Shown: in pieces, positions 59,540 through 64,000 of the stretch | How the letters are laid out: the number at the start of each line of letters is the position of its first letter | How positions within the stretch are numbered: position 1 is the first letter of the stretch | Source: an uncultured Gammaproteobacteria bacterium | Lineage (GTDB): Bacteria; Pseudomonadota; Gammaproteobacteria; Eutrophobiales; Eutrophobiaceae | Direction: 5' to 3' | Assembly (NCBI GenBank): GCA_958295485.1 | Contig: OY282354.1 | Span: 1,674,001 to 1,738,000, forward strand | DNA: 64,000 bases | Notes under the pieces: generated by a model | Told to the model about the DNA's origin: nothing | Seen by the model: only the letters and a program-made list of their open reading frames with translations | Databases searched by the model: none | Made by a program: the position numbers and the translations under genes

Positions 59540-60628
59540 ATGCCTGAATCTACCAAGCGAGTTATAAAAGGCAGGGGCACGTCTTCCAAAGTTGACGGCA
59601 GGTTTCTTGACCACCGGCGTCATGCCGTGGACGACGGCTGGGCGCAGGAACCGGCCGATGAAAGCGTAGCCACTGAAATCTTTCGGGAGAAAGCCCGGAC
59701 GATTATCAGCCGTAATCAATCCCCGGATATCCCGTTTGAAACTTCAATCAATCCGTATCGGGGTTGCGAGCATGGTTGTGTTTATTGTTACGCCCGGCCT
59801 ACACATGCCTACCTGGACTTGTCGCCCGGCATTGATTTTGAGACAAAGATATTTGCAAAAACGAACGCGGTCGAATTACTGCGTGCCGAGCTGGGGAAGC
59901 CCCGTTACGTCTGTAAACCCATAGCGATGGGGACCAACACCGACCCCTACCAGCCGATTGAGCGAAAGCTGCGTATCACGAGAGACATTATTCAATTGCT
60001 GCACGATTGCCGGCATCCCTTATCCATCGTCACCAAGTCCTGGTTGATCGAGCGGGACATGGACTTGTTGCAACCCATGTCGGAAAAGGGGTTGTGCAGG
60101 GTATTCCTGTCCATCACGTCGCTTGACCATGAACTGGCGCGGCGGCTGGAACCCAGGGCTGCCGCGCCCGCCCGGCGTTTGCAGGCAATCAAGACCCTGG
60201 CCGGCGCTGGTATTCCCGTGGGGGTTTTGTTTGCCCCGGTTATTCCCTTTATCAATGATGCGGAAATGGAAACCGTGCTGGAACAGGCCGGGGAAGCCGG
60301 CGCGGATACGGCGGGATACGTCATGTTGCGCTTGCCGAACGAGGTGAAGCAACTGTTTCGCGAGTGGATGGAACTGCATGAACCGGGAAAAACCGAGCAT
60401 GTGTTCAGTATTATTCGTGACCTGAGAGCCGGCAGGGAAAATGATCCTGAATATTTTTCCCGGATGCGCGGCAAAGGCGTCTTCGCCGATTTGATCCGGG
60501 GTCGATTTCAGAATGCCTGCAAGAAGTTTCAGTTGAATAATAACAGGGGAGAATTAAACACCGGGATATTCAAACCGCCCGTGACCGCCGGCGCCCAGCA
60601 ATCCCTGTTTCCTATCTCCGCAGGATAG
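59540..60628 (+). CDS. PA0069-type radical SAM protein (SplB-like)
   Basis: About 362 residues. The radical SAM cluster motif is INPYRGCEHGCVYCYARPTH (C-x3-C-x2-C), followed by KPIAMGTNTDPYQPIERKL and SLDHELARRLEPRAAAP. This matches the PA0069 family, related to spore photoproduct lyase; its function in non-sporing bacteria is not settled. Start set at ATG 59540 (MPESTKRVIKGRG); ATG 59522 and GTG or TTG codons upstream are alternatives. Confidence 0.88.
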   Translation: MPESTKRVIKGRGTSSKVDGRFLDHRRHAVDDGWAQEPADESVATEIFREKARTIISRNQSPDIPFETSINPYRGCEHGCVYCYARPTHAYLDLSPGIDFETKIFAKTNAVELLRAELGKPRYVCKPIAMGTNTDPYQPIERKLRITRDIIQLLHDCRHPLSIVTKSWLIERDMDLLQPMSEKGLCRVFLSITSLDHELARRLEPRAAAPARRLQAIKTLAGAGIPVGVLFAPVIPFINDAEMETVLEQAGEAGADTAGYVMLRLPNEVKQLFREWMELHEPGKTEHVFSIIRDLRAGRENDPEYFSRMRGKGVFADLIRGRFQNACKKFQLNNNRGELNTGIFKPPVTAGAQQSLFPISAG

Positions 60629-61298
60629 CAATCCAGCGATAGAAATTGAGCAGGCTGGACAAGGAAGCCGAGACGTAAGTCAAGGCTGCCGCCGTCAATA
60701 TCCGGCGGGCTTCGGGCTCGACGCTTTCAGGTAAATAATTGCCCTGTATCAACAGGGGCAAGGCCTTGTTGAAGCTGGCGTCCCATTCAACCGGCAACGT
60801 CACGAGATGGAATATGACGGGCAGGAGCAGGATTAAAATACCGGAGGCGAACATGACAATCCCGACGATTGGCAATTTCACCAGCAAGGTTACGAAAGGG
60901 AAGCTGACGAGGATGATCGATGCTATTTTTTCAGTAAAGGCTACGTACCTGGCGAGGTTCCAGCGCAGGTAAAGCGGCTTGAACCCGGTGTGGTGCTGTA
61001 TGGCATGGCCGACTTCATGGGCGGCGATGACGACGGCAGTCAATGATTTCCGGTTATGGACGCCGGGGGACAAACAGACGGTCTTGTTTTCAGGATTGTA
61101 ATGATCACCGGCTTTTTCCGTTTCCTCGACGTTGAAACCGGCCAGTTTCAAGTGGTCAATCAAGTGCCGGGCAAGCTCCCCACCCGTTCCGGGCAATGTA
61201 TCTATGGCGGCGTCATATCGTTTGAATACGCGTTTCGTCCAGAACCGGGGACCCAGGATGAGTACTAACAACAGACAAAAACCTGCGCCTATCAACAT
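60612..61298 (-). CDS. YugP-like zinc metallopeptidase, membrane-bound
   Basis: 228 residues. The zinc site is AAHEVGHAIQHHTGF (HExxH) near residue 93. An N-terminal TM anchor and two further hydrophobic stretches (about residues 120-170) frame it. This matches the neutral zinc metallopeptidase family PF04298, of unknown substrate. It converges on the radical SAM gene with a 17-bp overlap. Confidence 0.9.
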   Translation of the reverse strand: MLIGAGFCLLLVLILGPRFWTKRVFKRYDAAIDTLPGTGGELARHLIDHLKLAGFNVEETEKAGDHYNPENKTVCLSPGVHNRKSLTAVVIAAHEVGHAIQHHTGFKPLYLRWNLARYVAFTEKIASIILVSFPFVTLLVKLPIVGIVMFASGILILLLPVIFHLVTLPVEWDASFNKALPLLIQGNYLPESVEPEARRILTAAALTYVSASLSSLLNFYRWIAILRR

Positions 61299-61511
61299 GG
61301 TTATCTACCTGTGGCGACCATAGGTTGGCGGTGGTATTTCAATAGCGGTGCAGCCGGGATGATACAATACGCTGTCCTGATTCAATACATATGATAGAAA
61401 TAACCCGGGGGCAGCCCCCGTGGTTGCCCGCAAACAGGGCCGGCGCGGGGCCGCCCTGTAGATGCAATGGAGCAACCCTTCTTTATTCTGACATCCGATA
61501 ATAATAACACT

Positions 61512-62612
61512 ATGGACCCTTTACAACGCTACCACCTGGATATTGACAAGAACCGGATCATACCTGATCCGTTCCAGTTATCGGTGGTTGAGCGCGCCCA
61601 GTCCTTATATGGTGAACTGGTTAATGCGGCTGCCGAAAAGAAAAGTTTCGCCAAGCGGTTTCTTGCGCGGGTTTCAGGGGAGAGAATACAACCTGTCAGG
61701 GGGCTGTATCTATGGGGGAGCGTCGGCAGTGGCAAGACTTATATCGTCGATGCCTTTTATGATTGTCTCCCCTTCGATAATAAACTGCGCGTTCATTTCC
61801 ACCGATACATGCAATGGGTGCACGCCGAATTAAAACAACTGAAAGACGTTGAGGAGCCGCTGCGGCGGGTTGCGGATAAACTGGCTGAAGACGTCAGTGT
61901 CATCTGTTTTGACGAATTTCACGTATCCGACATCACGGACGCCATGCTGTTGAGCGGCTTGTTTCATGCCTTGTTCAACCGGGGAGTGACCTTAGTGGCA
62001 ACCTCCAATGAACCTCCCGAGAAACTGTACTGGGACGGGTTGCAACGGGAAAGATTTCTGCCGGCAATCGAGCTGATCAAACAGCACACGCATATCGTGA
62101 ACCTGGACACCGGGGTTGATTACCGGTTGCGTTACCTGGACCAAGCGGAAATTTATCATTATCCCTTGGGCGTTGAAGGCCGGGAAAAACTGGCTGAAAG
62201 TTTTGAAAATATCGCCCCGGAAACCAGCCGGGCCGACTCGAGCATAGAAATTGAAGGCCGTGAAATCAAGGTAAAACGACTTGCTTCCGGCGTGGTCTGG
62301 TTTGATTTCCACCAGCTCTGTGACGGCCCGAGGGGGGCTGCCGACTACATTGAAATTGCCAGGCAGTTTCAAACGGTATTCATCGAAAACGTGCCGAAAA
62401 TGGATGATGCGGATAATGATCGGGCCAAACGGTTTATCACCATGGTGGATGAATACTATGACCGCAACGTCAAGTTGATTGTTACGGCGGAGGCCAGGCC
62501 CGAGGAATTATATGCCGGCAACCGCCTGGCAAAAGCATTTGAGCGCACTGTAAGCCGACTTGTCGAAATGCAATCCCGCGATTACCTGGGGAAGGCCCAT
62601 TTGCCTTCTTGA
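61512..62612 (+). CDS. zapE: Cell-division ATPase ZapE (AFG1-like)
   Basis: 366 residues of the AFG1/LACE1 P-loop family. Walker A GLYLWGSVGSGKTYIVDAF near residue 70 and Walker B VICFDEFHVSDITDAMLLS; later FERTVSRLVEMQSRDYL. ZapE binds FtsZ in E. coli and acts in constriction under low oxygen. ATG 61512 (MDPLQRYHLD) gives the typical family start; 61467 is less likely. Confidence 0.93.
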   Translation: MDPLQRYHLDIDKNRIIPDPFQLSVVERAQSLYGELVNAAAEKKSFAKRFLARVSGERIQPVRGLYLWGSVGSGKTYIVDAFYDCLPFDNKLRVHFHRYMQWVHAELKQLKDVEEPLRRVADKLAEDVSVICFDEFHVSDITDAMLLSGLFHALFNRGVTLVATSNEPPEKLYWDGLQRERFLPAIELIKQHTHIVNLDTGVDYRLRYLDQAEIYHYPLGVEGREKLAESFENIAPETSRADSSIEIEGREIKVKRLASGVVWFDFHQLCDGPRGAADYIEIARQFQTVFIENVPKMDDADNDRAKRFITMVDEYYDRNVKLIVTAEARPEELYAGNRLAKAFERTVSRLVEMQSRDYLGKAHLPS

Positions 62613-62628
62613 CAGGCGTTCCCGCTGT

Positions 62629-62679
62629 TCGTCGAAAACAGCTCCCCAAACCCACTGTTGGCGGGAACTGCCGCCTTCT
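62629..62679. repeat. Dispersed palindromic repeat after zapE
   Basis: Bounded by GTTCCCGC and GCGGGAAC, with GTTCGTCGAAAACAGC and CCCCAAACCCACT inside. The left 20 bases recur in reverse orientation after selA (41209-41228). Confidence 0.55.
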
Positions 62680-62776
62680 TGATATCGTTGTCGATTCAAC
62701 CTCGTTTTTTGTTATCATTCAAAATGTCCGCGTGTTTCACGGGTGGGGAAGCAATAACAAGACAGAGGAGTAGCCG

Positions 62777-64000
62777 ATGACAAACTATACAACAGAAGAT
62801 ATCCGAAATATTGCGATCACCGGTCACGGTGGTTCGGGGAAAACGACACTTGTTGAAGCGCTGTTGCACCGGGCCGGTGTGATTAACCAGGCGGGGTCGG
62901 TAGAGAAGGGCACGACAGTATGTGATTTCGACCCACAGGAGAAGGCGCATAAGCATTCATTGGACAGCGCCGTCTCAAGCATGGATTATCAAGGCGCCCA
63001 CTTTAATCTCATCGATACGCCGGGGTATCCCGATTTTGTTGGCCGCGCATTGGTAGTATTGCCGGCCGTGGAAACCTGCGCGGTGGTTGTCAATGCCCAA
63101 ACCGGTATCGAAATGATAACCAGCAAAATGATGGAGGTGGCCGGGGACCGGGGAATGAGTCGGCTTATCATCATTAACAAGATTGACGCTGAAGAGGTCG
63201 ACCTGGAGGGTCTCTTGTTACAGCTCAGGGAATCCTATGGCAATGAGTGTCTGCCGTTGAATTTGCCGGCCGCCGCCGGTACTGAAGTAGTGGATTGTTT
63301 TTTTCAGGCGAATGGCAAAGACACTGATTTCTCCTCCGTTGAGGAAACGCACACCAATATCGTCGATCAGGTTGTCGAGCTTGATGAGGATTTGATGGAA
63401 CAATACCTGGAACAGGGTGAGGACATCAAACCCGAACAGCTCCATGAGCCTTTTGAACAGGCGTTGCGTGAAGGTCATTTCATTCCGGTTTGTTTCGTCT
63501 CAGCGGAAACCGGGGCGGGCGCGGCGGAATTATTGGAGATTTTTGCCAGGTTGATGCCTAATCCTGATGAAGGCAATCCACCGCAGTTTTTCAGGGGTGA
63601 AGGCGATAACGCGGAACAAATAAAAATCCTTCCGGATTCCGATAAAAATATTCTCGCCCATGTATTTAAAGTCAATATCGACCCGTTTGTAGGTAAATTG
63701 GGTATTTTCAGGATACACCAGGGAACGATGACAAAAGATAGTCAATTATTCATCGGCGATGGCCGTAAACCGTTCAAGACAGGTCATTTACTGAAACTAC
63801 AGGGTAAGGCGCATACTGAAATCGATCGGGGCGTGCCCGGCGATATTTGCGCCGTCGCAAAGGTCGACGATATACGTTTTGATGCAGTCCTGCATGATTC
63901 CCATGATGAGGACCAGATTTATCTGGGTTCAATCGACATTCCGGCCCCTATGTATGGCTTGGCGATACAGGCGAAAAGCCGGGGTGATGAGCAAAAGATC
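62777..64000 (+). CDS. Elongation factor G-like GTPase, 5' part
   Basis: 408 codons run open to the right edge. The GTPase domain has G1 ITGHGGSGKTTLVEALLHRA, G3 FNLIDTPGYPDF and G4 IIINKID. It begins like EF-G2-type proteins (MTNYTTEDIRNIAITGHGG) rather than canonical EF-G, whose G1 is AHIDAGKTT. A strong AGAGGAG stands before the ATG. EF-G-like proteins of this kind are of uncertain role in translation. The remaining domains lie outside the window. Confidence 0.9.
   Translation, partial: MTNYTTEDIRNIAITGHGGSGKTTLVEALLHRAGVINQAGSVEKGTTVCDFDPQEKAHKHSLDSAVSSMDYQGAHFNLIDTPGYPDFVGRALVVLPAVETCAVVVNAQTGIEMITSKMMEVAGDRGMSRLIIINKIDAEEVDLEGLLLQLRESYGNECLPLNLPAAAGTEVVDCFFQANGKDTDFSSVEETHTNIVDQVVELDEDLMEQYLEQGEDIKPEQLHEPFEQALREGHFIPVCFVSAETGAGAAELLEIFARLMPNPDEGNPPQFFRGEGDNAEQIKILPDSDKNILAHVFKVNIDPFVGKLGIFRIHQGTMTKDSQLFIGDGRKPFKTGHLLKLQGKAHTEIDRGVPGDICAVAKVDDIRFDAVLHDSHDEDQIYLGSIDIPAPMYGLAIQAKSRGDEQKI

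Overview
The window looks like part of a gammaproteobacterial chromosome. The evidence is the block miaA-hfq-hflX-hflK-hflC-DUF2065-hisZ-purA, followed by rnr-rlmB, together with a nuo operon that ends in nuoN plus a DUF2818 gene. I cannot name a species. No rRNA, CRISPR array, prophage or plasmid backbone is visible.

Layout. 1-8.4 kb: the distal half of the NADH:quinone oxidoreductase operon (end of nuoH, then nuoI, J, K, L, M, N and a DUF2818 membrane protein). It is invaded by two tandem arrays: 128 bp x3 at the nuoM/nuoN boundary and 131 bp x about 5.5 after nuoN. 8.4-11.4 kb: psd, then a REP-associated (RAYT-type) transposase flanked by inverted copies of its likely target motif and by a 161-bp tandem array. 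11.4-13.2 kb: a NhaD-type ion transporter and a small orphan gene. 13.3-27.4 kb: a catabolic region that looks aimed at phenolic or aromatic acids. It holds a Rieske oxygenase, a SnoaL-CDGSH fusion protein, two vanillyl-alcohol-oxidase-family flavoproteins, a c-type cytochrome lipoprotein, a UbiD-type decarboxylase with its small subunit D, a C-C bond hydrolase, a Tat-exported amidase, a DUF3179-like membrane protein and a molybdopterin oxidoreductase. UbiX, which makes the prenylated flavin needed by UbiD, lies just downstream.

27.4-33.0 kb: a patch of accessory genes. A two-gene ATPase/TOPRIM-like module sits between two 471-bp direct copies of ubiX sequence; this is the geometry expected from single-crossover integration or tandem duplication. 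Beyond it are a decayed UPF0175/PIN toxin-antitoxin pair, a lone AAA ATPase and a HEPN/MNT pair with a broken MNT partner. 33.1-34.8 kb: a peptide transporter preceded by a possible tiny secreted peptide. 35-41.1 kb: a selenium locus with an NDH-SelD fusion, SenB, SenA and SelA, implying both selenoneine and selenocysteine synthesis. 41.2-42.6 kb: two little-known genes. 42.8-54.2 kb: the conserved housekeeping block, with tRNA-Leu(CAG) and a 168-bp hairpin array before rnr. 54.5-59.3 kb: a CDGSH protein, then a second defence patch (RloA-like ATPase, orphan ParD and Phd antitoxins, HNH endonuclease with DNA methyltransferase). 59.5-64 kb: a radical SAM protein, a zinc metallopeptidase, zapE and the start of an EF-G-like gene.

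The most striking overall trait is the number of tandem arrays with 67-168 bp units placed exactly at gene ends, several carrying copies of a gene terminus. A short dispersed GC-rich element also supplies the C-terminal codons of nuoJ and rlmB. All calls come from reading the sequence; no database search was possible.
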